Below, piece after piece: positions 1 through 8,128 of a DNA stretch of 64,000 bases; position 1 is the stretch's first letter, and every line of letters starts with the position of its first letter. The notes under the pieces were generated by a model, which ran no database searches, was not told the DNA's origin, and saw nothing but the letters and a program-made list of their open reading frames with translations. The translations under genes were made by a program, and so were the position numbers. The DNA lies in contig NZ_CP127409.1 of assembly GCF_030291135.1 (NCBI RefSeq), positions 1,054,001-1,118,000 on the forward strand, written 5' to 3'. Source of the DNA: Rhodanobacter thiooxydans. Lineage in GTDB: Bacteria > Pseudomonadota > Gammaproteobacteria > Xanthomonadales > Rhodanobacteraceae.

Positions 1-384
1 ACCCACCTGCTGGAGGAGGTGCATGCGCTGTGCAACCGGGTGGTGATTATCGCGCGCGGCAAGCTGCTGGCCGATGCCACGCCGGCCGAGCTGGAGGCGC
101 GCTCGCGCTACCACGGCGCGGTGTCGTTCAGCGCGCCGGGCAGCGGCATGTCGCAGGAAATGCTGGGCCGCCTGCCGCAGGTGGCGGCGATCGAGGTGGA
201 CCCGCTGGACGGCCGCATCACGGTGTTCCCGAAGCCGGGCGCGCGGATCCTGGAACCGGTCGAGACGCTGCTGCGCGAGCAGGGGCTGGAGGTGTCGGAG
301 ATCCAGCTCGAACGCGGCCGGCTGGACGAGGTGTTCCGCCAGATCACCACGGGTGACGGCGATGGCGCCGGAGGCCGCGCGTGA
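1..384 (+). CDS. ABC transporter ATP-binding protein, C-terminal part (5' end outside window)
   Basis: This is the tail of an ABC-type ATPase whose start lies before the window. The first visible residues, THLLEEVHALCNRVVIIARG, carry the switch (H-loop) histidine and the usual beta strand after it, so only the last 127 residues are present. The Walker A, signature and Walker B motifs are off the left edge. The C-terminal extension after residue 30 is typical of GldA/NatA-like exporter ATPases. Its stop overlaps the GTG start of the permease gene by four bases (GTGA), so the two are translationally coupled. It should energise the membrane complex encoded next. The substrate is unknown. Confidence 0.85.
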   Translation, partial: THLLEEVHALCNRVVIIARGKLLADATPAELEARSRYHGAVSFSAPGSGMSQEMLGRLPQVAAIEVDPLDGRITVFPKPGARILEPVETLLREQGLEVSEIQLERGRLDEVFRQITTGDGDGAGGRA

Positions 385-1115
385 ACCCGGTCAACGCGGT
401 GCTGCGGCGCGAACTGCGCAGCTATTTCGTGACGCCGGTGGCATACGTATTCCTGGTGATCTTCCTGGTGCTGGCCGGCATCCTCACCTTCTACGTGGGC
501 GACTTCTACGAGCGCGGCCAGGCCGACCTGCAGCCGTTCTTCACGATGCACCCGTGGCTGTACCTGATCCTGGTGCCGGCGATCACCATGCGCATGTGGG
601 CGGAGGAGGTCAAGGGCGGCACGCTGGAACTGCTGCTGACCCTGCCGCTGACGCTGTGGCAGGCGATGCTGGGGAAGTTCCTTGCCGCGTGGCTGTTCAT
701 CGGGCTGGCCTTGCTGCTGACCTTTCCGATCTGGATCACCGTCAACTACCTCGGCTCGCCGGACAACGGCGTGATCCTGGCCGGTTACCTGGGCAGCTGG
801 CTGATGGCCGGCAGCTTCATCGCGATCGGTGCCTGCCTGTCCGCGTTGACCCGCAGCCAGGTGGTGGCGTTCATCCTTACTGCGCTGGTGTGCGTGCTGC
901 TGATCCTGGCCGGCCAGCCGCAGGTGCAGGATTTCTTCTCCGGCACGCTGCCGCGCAAGCTGATCAATGCGGTGGCGCACCTGTCCATGCTGCGGCACTT
1001 CGAGGCGATCGCGCGCGGCGTGCTGGATGTCCGCGACCTGGTGTACTTCCTGCTCAGCACGGTCGGCTGGCTGATCGCCGGCGTGCTGTTGCTCGACCTG
1101 AAGCGGACGCGCTGA
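381..1115 (+). CDS. ABC-2 type permease (GldF-like)
   Basis: This is a 244-residue integral membrane protein starting at GTG and overlapping the preceding ATPase gene. Hydrophobic helices are evident at about residues 17-37, 55-70, 95-120, 135-160, 165-182 and 220-238, the usual six-helix layout of ABC-2 permeases. The residue run WAEEVKGGTLELLLTLP near position 75 is characteristic of the GldF/NosY branch. With the upstream ATPase and the downstream GldG-like protein it forms a three-gene exporter set. In Bacteroidetes such sets serve gliding. In non-gliding proteobacteria the role is not established, so no substrate is assigned. Confidence 0.85.
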   Translation: MNPVNAVLRRELRSYFVTPVAYVFLVIFLVLAGILTFYVGDFYERGQADLQPFFTMHPWLYLILVPAITMRMWAEEVKGGTLELLLTLPLTLWQAMLGKFLAAWLFIGLALLLTFPIWITVNYLGSPDNGVILAGYLGSWLMAGSFIAIGACLSALTRSQVVAFILTALVCVLLILAGQPQVQDFFSGTLPRKLINAVAHLSMLRHFEAIARGVLDVRDLVYFLLSTVGWLIAGVLLLDLKRTR

Positions 1116-1119
1116 CGCC

Positions 1120-3036
1120 ATGCCACGCTCGCGCCTGTATCGCCTGTTCACCACCCCGCTGCAGCTGACCCGGCGCGGCGTGCTGTATGGCGCGCTGGTG
1201 CTGCTGGTGCTGTTGTTCGTGCCATTGATCGTGGCCAGCAGCCGCTGGCTGCACGCCTCGCGGGTCGACCTCACCACCGACAAGCTGTACACGTTGACGC
1301 CGGGTACGCTGCATATCGTCGATACGCTGCAGCGGCCGCTGCGGCTGACCCTGTACTTTTCCGAACACGCCACCCGCGACCTGCCGCAGCTGCGCAGCTA
1401 CGAACAGCGCGTGCGCGAGATGCTGCAGGAGATGGTGGCGCGCTCGCATGGCCATATCCGCCTGCAGATCATCGACCCGGTGCCGTATTCCGACGACGAA
1501 GCCAGCGCCGAGGGCAACGGCCTGACCGCGGCGAACGGCGGCAGCAACGGCGAGCGGGTGTTCTTCGGCCTGGCCGGCAGCGCCATGTCCGGCGGTGTCG
1601 AGAACGAAGGCACCGACGACCGCGTGCCGGAGAAGACGCTGGCGATCGCCTTCTTCGACCCGGCCCGCGAGGCCTTCCTGGAATACGACATCGCCAAGCT
1701 GCTGTACGAGTTGAACCAGGCCAGCAAGCCGCCGATCGGGGTGATCAGCTCGCTGCCGGTCGAAGGCAACCCGATGCTCAGCGAGCAGCCATGGACGGTG
1801 CTGCAGCAGCTCGGCCAGCTGTTCGACGTGAGGACGCTGGATGCATCGACGCTGCAGAAGGTCGACGACAGCATCAAGGTGCTGCTGCTGATCCATCCCA
1901 AGCGGCTGCCGGCCGACGCGCAGTATGCGATCGACCAGTACGTGCTGCGAGGCGGCCACCTGGTGGTGTTCGTCGATCCCGATGCGGAACTCGACACCTC
2001 GCCGTATGCGCCGGACAGCACCACCTTCCCCGACCACGGCTCCGACCTGCCGCGGCTGTTCAAGGCCTGGGGCGTGAGCTACGACCCGCACAAGGTGGTG
2101 CTGGATCGCGCGCGCGCACTGCAGATCGAACTGGCCGGCAGCAGCCTCAACCATCCGGCGATGCTCGACCTGGGCGCGCAGGAGCTGAACCGCAACGACG
2201 TGGTCACCGCCAGTTTGCAGCGCATCAACGTGTCCACCGCGGGTTACTTCGACCTGGCCGCGGATGCGCGGACACGGCTGGTACCACTGCTGCAAAGCAG
2301 TGCGGAGGCCGAGGTGGTACCGACCCAGCGGGTGCTGGACGCGAGCAGCGATCCGACCACGCTGCTGCAGGATTACAAGCCCGACAACGCGCACTACGTG
2401 CTGGCGGCGCGCCTGCGCGGCACTTTCGACAGCGCGTTCCCCGAACGGGCCGGCGTGGCGGGCCACCGCGCGCGCTCGGCGCCGGATGCTGAGGTGATCC
2501 TGGTTGCCGACACCGACCTGCTCAGCGACCGGCTGTGGGTGGAGCCGCAGACCATCCTGGGCCAGACCATGATGCGGATCTTCGCCAACAACGGGGACTT
2601 CGTCACCAACCTGGTGGACAACCTCAGCGGCTCCTCGGCGCTGCTGTCGATCCGCGGCCGCTCCACTTCGCAGCGGCCGTTCACGCGGGTGCAGGCCCTG
2701 CGCAACGTGGCCGACCAGAAATTCCTGCAGAAGGAGCGGGAGCTGGAGCAGGAACTGGCCGATACCCGGCGCCGGCTGGACGAGCTGCAGCCGGCCAAGG
2801 GCAGTCGCGGTGGCACCGCCAGCGCCGAGCAGCGCCGCGAGATCGAGCAGTTCCGCCAGCGCCAGCTGGCGATCAACAAGGAATTGCGCGACGTGCAGCA
2901 CCAGCTCAACGCGGAGATCGACGCGCTGGGCCTGCGCCTGAAGTTCATCAACATCGTGCTGGTGCCGGCGCTGGTGGTGCTGCTCGGCCTGTTGTATGGC
3001 TGGCGGCGTACCCGCTACAGCCGTCGGCGCCGGTGA
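1120..3036 (+). CDS. GldG-family ABC transporter auxiliary protein
   Basis: The 638-residue protein starts four bases after the permease stop. It has one membrane helix near the N-terminus (about residues 22-42) and another close to the C-terminus (about 610-630), so most of it lies outside the membrane. The central part, with segments such as DLTTDKLYTLTPGT and PPIGVISSLPVEGNP, fits the GldG / COG3225 family. A charged, coiled-coil-like stretch precedes the final helix (about residues 535-600). Family and context indicate the auxiliary subunit of the exporter begun by the two upstream genes. The biochemical role of GldG-like proteins is not known, and the call rests on family resemblance and gene order. 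Confidence 0.8.
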   Translation: MPRSRLYRLFTTPLQLTRRGVLYGALVLLVLLFVPLIVASSRWLHASRVDLTTDKLYTLTPGTLHIVDTLQRPLRLTLYFSEHATRDLPQLRSYEQRVREMLQEMVARSHGHIRLQIIDPVPYSDDEASAEGNGLTAANGGSNGERVFFGLAGSAMSGGVENEGTDDRVPEKTLAIAFFDPAREAFLEYDIAKLLYELNQASKPPIGVISSLPVEGNPMLSEQPWTVLQQLGQLFDVRTLDASTLQKVDDSIKVLLLIHPKRLPADAQYAIDQYVLRGGHLVVFVDPDAELDTSPYAPDSTTFPDHGSDLPRLFKAWGVSYDPHKVVLDRARALQIELAGSSLNHPAMLDLGAQELNRNDVVTASLQRINVSTAGYFDLAADARTRLVPLLQSSAEAEVVPTQRVLDASSDPTTLLQDYKPDNAHYVLAARLRGTFDSAFPERAGVAGHRARSAPDAEVILVADTDLLSDRLWVEPQTILGQTMMRIFANNGDFVTNLVDNLSGSSALLSIRGRSTSQRPFTRVQALRNVADQKFLQKERELEQELADTRRRLDELQPAKGSRGGTASAEQRREIEQFRQRQLAINKELRDVQHQLNAEIDALGLRLKFINIVLVPALVVLLGLLYGWRRTRYSRRRR

Positions 3037-3137
3037 AGGCGGCGATCTGCCGCAAGCCCGCGGCTGACTCCGCCGGCGCGCGGCATTATGCTGGGCGGTC
3101 GCCGGCCGTCGCCGGTGCAGACTGAAGTGCCGTTGCA

Positions 3138-4019
3138 GTGACCGCTACCTTGCTGAAATGGATCGTGCCGTGGGAGTTCTCGTGGGTGCTGCTCGCGTGC
3201 TTCGTGACGGCCGCCGTGCTGTACCTGCGCGGCAGTCGCCGGCGGCCGGTCGGTTTCGGCCGCAAGCTGGCGTTCTGGTGCGGCATGGCGATCATCTACC
3301 TGTCGCTGCACACTTACCTGGATTACTACGCCGAGCATGAGTTCTTCATGCACCGCATCCAGCAGTTGCTGCTGCACCACATCGCGCCATTGCTGATCGT
3401 TACTGCATACCCGGCCACGGTGTTGCGCGCCGGCCTGCCGCTGGCCTGGCGGCTGCGCCTGTTGCGGCCGCTGCAGCGTTCATGGCCGTGGCGGCTGGTC
3501 AGCGGCGTGCTGTTGAATCCCACCGTGGCGACGCTGCTGTTCATCGCTTTCATCCTGGTCTGGCTGATCCCGTCCATGCAGACGCTGGCGATGCTGGACT
3601 GGCGCATCTACCGCTTCATGAACTGGAGCATGCTGGTCAGCGGCTTCGCCTACTGGTCGCTGGTGCTGGACCACCGGCCGCATCCGCCGGGGCGGATGAC
3701 CGCCGGACTGCGCGTGCTGTCGCCGGCGATCACCATGACGCCACAGATCGTGGCCGGCGCGATCATCACGTTCTCCAAGACCGACCTCTACCCGATCTTC
3801 GAGATCTGCGGCCGCGCGTTCACCTTCAACGTGCTGACCGGGCAGCTGATCGGCGGCGTGATCATCTGGGTGCCGTCGGCGCTGGTGGAGTCGATCGGCG
3901 GCCTGATGGCGCTGCGCCTGTGGCTGCGGCTGTCGCGCAATGGACGGCTGCCGCGCAAGCCGCTGCATCGGCCGGCCGGCCGTCGTGCGGCGGTGGTCGA
4001 CACGGTCGTGTCGGACTGA
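3138..4019 (+). CDS. CtaG/caa3-type cytochrome c oxidase assembly protein
   Basis: This is a 293-residue polytopic membrane protein with a GTG start. It shows about seven hydrophobic helices and a histidine-rich helix (HEFFMHRIQQLLLHHIAPLL, about residues 68-87) typical of the caa3_CtaG family, which assists copper loading of heme-copper oxidases. A second conserved block, PAITMTPQIVAGAIITFS, lies near residue 200. The convergent neighbours are a PCu(A)C copper chaperone and an Sco protein, so all three genes concern delivery of copper to the oxidase CuA/CuB sites. The cytoplasmic C-terminus is Arg-rich. The precise division of labour among the three proteins cannot be read from sequence. Confidence 0.85.
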   Translation: MTATLLKWIVPWEFSWVLLACFVTAAVLYLRGSRRRPVGFGRKLAFWCGMAIIYLSLHTYLDYYAEHEFFMHRIQQLLLHHIAPLLIVTAYPATVLRAGLPLAWRLRLLRPLQRSWPWRLVSGVLLNPTVATLLFIAFILVWLIPSMQTLAMLDWRIYRFMNWSMLVSGFAYWSLVLDHRPHPPGRMTAGLRVLSPAITMTPQIVAGAIITFSKTDLYPIFEICGRAFTFNVLTGQLIGGVIIWVPSALVESIGGLMALRLWLRLSRNGRLPRKPLHRPAGRRAAVVDTVVSD

Positions 4020-4034
4020 GCGTTACGCCGCGGC

Positions 4035-4535
4035 TCAGTGGCCGTGTGGCATCGCGCCGTGATCCATCGCCGGCATCGCGTGATCGTCGCCCGCATCCAT
4101 GGCATTGGCCGGCCGCGCGACGAAGTCGGTGGCCAGCGTGCTGCCGTCAGCGAACTTCAGTGTCAGTCGCACCGTGTCGCCGGGTTTCACCGGCGCGTGT
4201 GCCCGCATCAGCATCAGGTGGTAACCGGCGGGGGCCAGCACGGCCTTGCCATGCGCCGGCACGTTCAACGCGTCGACCATGGTCATCCGGCTCATGCCAC
4301 CTTCGGTCGAGCTGTGGTGCAGCATCACCTCGGCATACACGCTGCTGCTGGCGCCGCTCAGCGCGACCGGCTGGTCGCCGTCGTTCTCCAGCGTGACATA
4401 GGCGCCGGCCGGCAGCGTGCCGGGCAGCACGCGGATCCAGGCGTGGCTGGTGCGGATGTGCCCGGCGTCGGTGGCGTGGACACCGCCGGCCAGCAGCAGG
4501 CTGGACAGCAGCAACGACAGCGTGGATGTCTTCAT
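4035..4535 (-). CDS. Periplasmic copper chaperone PCu(A)C
   Basis: This is a 166-residue protein with a Sec signal peptide (about residues 1-21, ending VHA). It contains the PCu(A)C motif: MLHH near residue 70, a downstream Met pair in GGMSRM, and YHLMLM about 27 residues later. These Met and His residues bind Cu(I). The C-terminus ends in a His/Met-rich tail (HAMPAMDHGAMPHGH) that may add copper capacity. Its ATG overlaps the stop of the Sco gene by four bases, so the two are coupled. The family hands copper to the CuA site of cytochrome oxidase together with Sco, in the periplasm. It faces the CtaG gene tail to tail. Confidence 0.9.
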   Translation of the reverse strand: MKTSTLSLLLSSLLLAGGVHATDAGHIRTSHAWIRVLPGTLPAGAYVTLENDGDQPVALSGASSSVYAEVMLHHSSTEGGMSRMTMVDALNVPAHGKAVLAPAGYHLMLMRAHAPVKPGDTVRLTLKFADGSTLATDFVARPANAMDAGDDHAMPAMDHGAMPHGH

Positions 4536-5149
4536 GGCGTGGCTCCGGTGTCGAGCAGCAGGTGCAGGTCGTGCACCAGGTCGTCCTGCGAGGCGGACGG
4601 GGTGGCCAGCACGCGCGCGTGGCCGTCGCGATCGAACACGTAGATCGCCGAGCTGTGGCTGACTTCGTAGGTGCCGTCGGCCGAACTCGGCTCGCGGGTG
4701 AACGCCGAGCGGTAGCGCTTGCTCAAGGCCTCCACCGCGCGTGCATCGCCGACCAGGCCGACCGCGCGCGGGTCGAACGCGTTGACGTAGGCGTGCATGA
4801 TCGCCGGCGTATCGCGCGCCGGGTCGACGCTGACGAACAGGATCCGCGCGCCGTCGGCCAGCGGCCCCAGCCGCTGCATCACCACGTGCAGCTGCGCCAG
4901 GGTCAGCGGGCAGACGTCGGGGCAGTGGGTGTAGCCGAAGTACAGCAGCGCCACCTTGCCGCGATAGTCGGCGCCGGTGACGGCCTTGCCGTTGTCGTCG
5001 GTGAGCTTGAAGTCGAGGTCGGGCATGTGCCCGCTGATGTTGGTCAGCCGGAACGGCAGCGGCTCGCCGCGGTGGCAGCCGCCCAGCAGCAGGCCGGCGG
5101 TGAGCAGCAGCAACAACAGGGCGGGGCGCAGCCAGTGGCGGGGCTTCAT
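4532..5149 (-). CDS. Sco1/SenC family copper-binding lipoprotein
   Basis: This is a 205-residue thioredoxin-fold protein. The chosen ATG gives a lipoprotein signal ending in LLLGGC and has an AGGA about seven bases upstream. A start 21 bases further upstream is possible. The metal-binding CPDVCP motif follows the strand LLYFGYTH (about residues 75-85), and a distal histidine lies in VSHSSAIYVFD near residue 175. The family acts as a thiol-disulfide and copper chaperone for the CuA centre of cytochrome c oxidase. The gene is translationally coupled to the PCu(A)C chaperone and lies opposite the CtaG-like gene, so this is a cytochrome oxidase copper-loading locus. Confidence 0.9.
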   Translation of the reverse strand: MKPRHWLRPALLLLLLTAGLLLGGCHRGEPLPFRLTNISGHMPDLDFKLTDDNGKAVTGADYRGKVALLYFGYTHCPDVCPLTLAQLHVVMQRLGPLADGARILFVSVDPARDTPAIMHAYVNAFDPRAVGLVGDARAVEALSKRYRSAFTREPSSADGTYEVSHSSAIYVFDRDGHARVLATPSASQDDLVHDLHLLLDTGATP

Positions 5150-5232
5150 GCGAGAATCCTGGGTCTTCATCCGTTCAAGCATACGACACCGGCCGCATGG
5201 CCGGGTTCGCTGGCCTTGGGAGTACGCGCACG

Positions 5233-5610
5233 ATGCGACAACCTGTCGGTACCCGTGTCGCCCTGCTGATCGGTCTGGCCGGTGCCAGCGCGGTGCTGCT
5301 GGGTGCGTTCGGCGCGCATGCGTTGCGCGGTGTGCTCGATGCCCGCGGCAGCGAGCTGTGGCGCACGGCGGTGGACTACCACGTGTGGCATGCGCTTGCG
5401 CTGGCCGTGGCGGCCGGGCTGGGGCGCGGCCGCAGCGGGCGGGTCGCGATGGGAGCATTCGCCGCCGGCATCGTGCTGTTCAGTGGCAGCCTGTACGCGC
5501 TGGCACTCGGTGCGCCGCGCTGGGTCGGCATCATCACGCCGTTCGGCGGACTCGCCTTCGTCATCGGCTGGCTCGCGCTCGGCTGGACATTGCGCACCCG
5601 CAACGAATAA
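5233..5610 (+). CDS. DUF423 family small membrane protein
   Basis: This 125-residue protein has four predicted helices and the conserved opening LGAFGAHAL (about residues 23-31), which marks the DUF423 (YgdD) family. The ATG at this position is preferred because a GGGAG sits nine bases upstream. An in-frame start 36 bases earlier lacks such a site. Further family features are the histidines in VDYHVWHALAL and the block PFGGLAFVIGWLAL near the end. It starts divergently from the Sco gene, about 80 bp away. The function of DUF423 proteins is unknown. Family length is about 120-130 residues, so the protein looks complete. Confidence 0.85.
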   Translation: MRQPVGTRVALLIGLAGASAVLLGAFGAHALRGVLDARGSELWRTAVDYHVWHALALAVAAGLGRGRSGRVAMGAFAAGIVLFSGSLYALALGAPRWVGIITPFGGLAFVIGWLALGWTLRTRNE

Positions 5611-5659
5611 TTCCTGAAGGTGTCATCCGGCAGTCATGACCGGCTGCGATGGTGTCCGC

Positions 5660-6070
5660 ATGGACACGCAAACTGCCCTTTGGCATCGCTCCCATGCGAC
5701 ATGGTCGTGCAGCCATCTGCTGCGCGGTCTCGGCCTGGTTCTGCTTGCCGCGTTGTCGTCATGCCTGCTGTGGTCGTGGTCTGCGGCTCCTGCCGGAACG
5801 ACAGAGACCCGTTCAATCGGTCAACTGGTGCACTGGCAGGACGCCGGTCATGACTGGTTGCTGGTGGCCGATCCGGCGACCCGCGAACTTGTCGTTTACG
5901 ACGCCAACAATGGTCGCCCGCTGGAGCGTCTGGGCGCGGACGATGGCCTGCCTGACGTGCAGTCGATCGCGCAGCGGGGGTCGTTGCTGTTCGTGACAGG
6001 CAGGCAGCCGGAGCAAGTGCACCTGCTGAAGCTGCCCCAATTGCAGGAAGTGGCCTTCAACGCCCGTTGA
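5660..6070 (+). CDS. Hypothetical protein with N-terminal signal anchor
   Basis: I do not recognise the family. This start gives 136 residues with a hydrophobic segment at about residues 17-37 (GLGLVLLAALSSCLLWSW), which could be a signal peptide or anchor. An ATG 24 bases earlier is also in frame. The remainder reads like beta-propeller strands (DWLLVADPATRELVVYD, GSLLFVTGRQPEQVHLL), reminiscent of one or two blades of a PQQ- or NHL-type repeat, but it is too short for a full propeller. Base composition is slightly less GC-rich than its neighbours. It stands alone between DUF423 and a convergent CPBP protease gene. Moderate confidence that it is expressed. Confidence 0.5.
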   Translation: MDTQTALWHRSHATWSCSHLLRGLGLVLLAALSSCLLWSWSAAPAGTTETRSIGQLVHWQDAGHDWLLVADPATRELVVYDANNGRPLERLGADDGLPDVQSIAQRGSLLFVTGRQPEQVHLLKLPQLQEVAFNAR

Positions 6071-6075
6071 GCGAA

Positions 6076-6861
6076 TCAGGCCATGTCGGCCAGCGGCATG
6101 GCCACGTGCAGTACCAGGTCGGCGCAGAAGTGCGCCAGCATCGCGTGCTCCAGGCCGTACTTCCAGAACAGCGTGCCGCTGACAACGCCTACCACCGCAT
6201 TCAACAACACGATTCTGCCGATCAGCAACGGCGTGTGCGCCATGCCGGTGGCGAATGCCGCCGGCAGATGGCCGGCGCCGAACAGCAGGGCGGCCAGCAC
6301 GATGGCGACCACGAACATCCACGACCTTGCCTGTCGCCGGGACGTCCATGCCAGCAGCCAGACGAACAGGCTGACCAGGAACAGGCGGCACTCGGTCTCC
6401 TCGACGATGCCGCCGTAGAACGAAGCCAAGCCACCCCGCCAGGCCGAGTCGAGCGCCGCGTGGGCATCAGTGGCATGCCAGGGTGATCCGATCAGGTCGA
6501 TGCCAATCACCACCAGCGCACTCACTGCGCCGAGCACCGCAGCCAGCCACCAGTGCGACTGCCGGCCTGCCTCGCGCGGCTGGCGATAGACCCATGTGCG
6601 CAGCCATGGTGCGTCCAGTCGATGGCGCGCGCCGAGGAACAGGCCCAGCCAGCCAAGCAACCAGCACAGCACGCCGGCTTGCAGCGCCTGCGCGCCCAGT
6701 ACTACCCACAGTGGAACCGGCAGCAGCGCAAACTTCAGCGGCATCAGCGCCATCAGATACGGACTCAGCGCGAGTGTGGCGAGGGTTCCCGCCACGCCAA
6801 GCAGCAGCGCCAGTTTCAGGTGTGGCCCGCGCACCGGCAGTTCAGTCGGCATCATGTTCAT
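6076..6861 (-). CDS. CPBP family intramembrane glutamic endopeptidase
   Basis: This is a 261-residue membrane protein with roughly seven to eight helices. All three CPBP (CAAX protease and bacteriocin-processing) motifs are visible. EETECR at residues 154-159 supplies the EExxxR catalytic pair. FGAGH contributes histidine 198. HFCAD contributes His244 and Asp248. The family cleaves within the membrane (Rce1-like). In bacteria, roles range from bacteriocin self-immunity to processing of small peptides, and the substrate here is not evident. It is 64 bp downstream of the small ribbon-helix-helix gene on the same strand, so it could be the last gene of that transcript. Confidence 0.85.
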   Translation of the reverse strand: MNMMPTELPVRGPHLKLALLLGVAGTLATLALSPYLMALMPLKFALLPVPLWVVLGAQALQAGVLCWLLGWLGLFLGARHRLDAPWLRTWVYRQPREAGRQSHWWLAAVLGAVSALVVIGIDLIGSPWHATDAHAALDSAWRGGLASFYGGIVEETECRLFLVSLFVWLLAWTSRRQARSWMFVVAIVLAALLFGAGHLPAAFATGMAHTPLLIGRIVLLNAVVGVVSGTLFWKYGLEHAMLAHFCADLVLHVAMPLADMA

Positions 6862-6925
6862 GGCTCAATCCAGCGACGCCGATGGAAACGGCAAGCTTCA
6901 GCATGACTTTTCCCCTTCGATCAAA

Positions 6926-7117
6926 TCAGTCGTGGTCGTCATCCGTCACGGGGTCCGGCTTGCCGGGTTTCAGGCGGCCGGCCTTGCGCAGCGCCTCGCG
7001 CAACACGTATTCGATCTGTGCGTTGACGCTGCGCAACTCGTCGTCCGACCAGCGCTGCATCGCATCCAGCACGGCGGCGCTGATGCGCAGCGGGTAGGCT
7101 TTTTTCTCGGCGGCCAT
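6926..7117 (-). CDS. Arc/MetJ-like ribbon-helix-helix small protein
   Basis: The 63-residue protein has the pattern of a ribbon-helix-helix DNA-binding domain. A short strand (AYPLRI, residues 7-12) is followed by two helices ([14 protein letters not shown] and [18 protein letters not shown]), then an acidic tail. Arc-type RHH dimers insert the paired strand into the DNA major groove at short palindromes or tandem sites. The gene starts nine bases after the SPFH gene stop, so the two form an operon. A plausible target is the 25-bp palindrome upstream of that operon. That link is an inference. No toxin partner is seen, so an antitoxin label is not warranted. Confidence 0.75.
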   Translation of the reverse strand: MAAEKKAYPLRISAAVLDAMQRWSDDELRSVNAQIEYVLREALRKAGRLKPGKPDPVTDDDHD

Positions 7118-7126
7118 CGTGACGCG

Positions 7127-8002
7127 TCAGTACAACGTGCCGGTGTTCAATACCGGCTGGGTGCCGCGCTCGCCGCACAGCACCACCAGCAGATTGCTGA
7201 CCATCGCCGCCTTGCGTTCTTCGTCGAGTTCGACCACGCCGCGCTGGCTGAGCTGGTCCAGCGCCATCTCGACCATGCTCACCGCGCCCTCGACGATCTT
7301 CGTGCGGGCGGCGATGATCGCGCCGGCCTGCTGCCGCTGCAGCATCGCCTGGGCGATTTCCTGGGCGTAGGCGAGGTGGCTGATGCGTGCCTCGACCACC
7401 TGCACGCCGGCCTTGCCGAGCCGGGCCTGGATCTCGTCGCGCAGGTGCGAGTTGATCACCTCGCCGTGGCTGCGCAGCGACGGCTTGCCGTCGTCGTGGG
7501 CATCGTACGGGTAGCTCTGTGCCATCTGGCGCAGTGCCGACTCGCTCTGGATGTGCACGAAGTTCTCGTAGTCGTCCACGCAGAACACGGCCTCGGCGGT
7601 GTCGATCACCTGCCACACCACCACTGCGGCGATCTCGATCGGATTGCCGTCGCTGTCGTTGACCTTCAGCTTGCCGCTCTCGAAGTTGCGCACGCGCAGC
7701 GAGATGCGACGGCGGCTGCAGAACGGGTTGGTCCAGCGCAGGCCTTCCGTGCGCACGCTACCGGCGTACTTGCCGAACAGCTGCAGCACCTGGCCTTCGT
7801 TCGGCGCGACCTGGAAGAAACCCTTGAGCAGGAAGGCGTCGATGGCGATCAGCAGCACGCCGCCAAACAACGGCACGACGGGCGGTGCGTCCGGCTGGCC
7901 GTGGATGGCGCCGACCACCAGCCACACGCCGATGGCGGCCAGGACCAGGCAGAAGCCGACGAAGGGAATGCCGGCGACGGAAAAACCTTGATGTTCGTTC
8001 AT
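7127..8002 (-). CDS. SPFH/band 7 (stomatin-like) membrane protein
   Basis: This start gives 291 residues and is preferred for a GGGAG nine bases upstream. Two hydrophobic helices (about residues 10-32 and 41-60) are followed by a band-7 domain (about 65-260). Recognisable blocks are [26 protein letters not shown] and the alanine-rich helical stretch [23 protein letters not shown] proteins oligomerise at the membrane, organise microdomains and often modulate proteases. The C-terminus keeps a short hydrophobic stretch ([12 protein letters not shown]). Co-transcription with a ribbon-helix-helix protein suggests local autoregulation. An AT-rich palindrome lies 25-49 bp upstream of the start. Confidence 0.85.
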   Translation of the reverse strand: MNEHQGFSVAGIPFVGFCLVLAAIGVWLVVGAIHGQPDAPPVVPLFGGVLLIAIDAFLLKGFFQVAPNEGQVLQLFGKYAGSVRTEGLRWTNPFCSRRRISLRVRNFESGKLKVNDSDGNPIEIAAVVVWQVIDTAEAVFCVDDYENFVHIQSESALRQMAQSYPYDAHDDGKPSLRSHGEVINSHLRDEIQARLGKAGVQVVEARISHLAYAQEIAQAMLQRQQAGAIIAARTKIVEGAVSMVEMALDQLSQRGVVELDEERKAAMVSNLLVVLCGERGTQPVLNTGTLY

Positions 8003-8026
8003 GAGTGGTCTCCCAAAGGTGGAGTG

Positions 8027-8051
8027 ATTAGATATCAAAATGATATCTAAT
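8027..8051. promoter_or_regulatory. Perfect 11-bp inverted repeat, probable operator
   Basis: ATTAGATATCA and TGATATCTAAT form perfect arms around an AAA spacer, in the divergent gap between the SPFH/RHH operon and purT. Only 6 of its 25 bases are G or C if the spacer is included, which stands out in this genome. The position, 25-49 bp upstream of the SPFH start, is where a repressor would block that promoter. The RHH protein of the operon is one candidate binder; a dimeric helix-turn-helix regulator encoded elsewhere is another. Confidence 0.6.
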
Positions 8052-8128
8052 ACAAGAAGGCCATCCTGCCGACACGGGCGATGCCGGGTAGCCGCTTACA
8101 ATGCGGGTTTGCCACCCCGGAGAACCCG

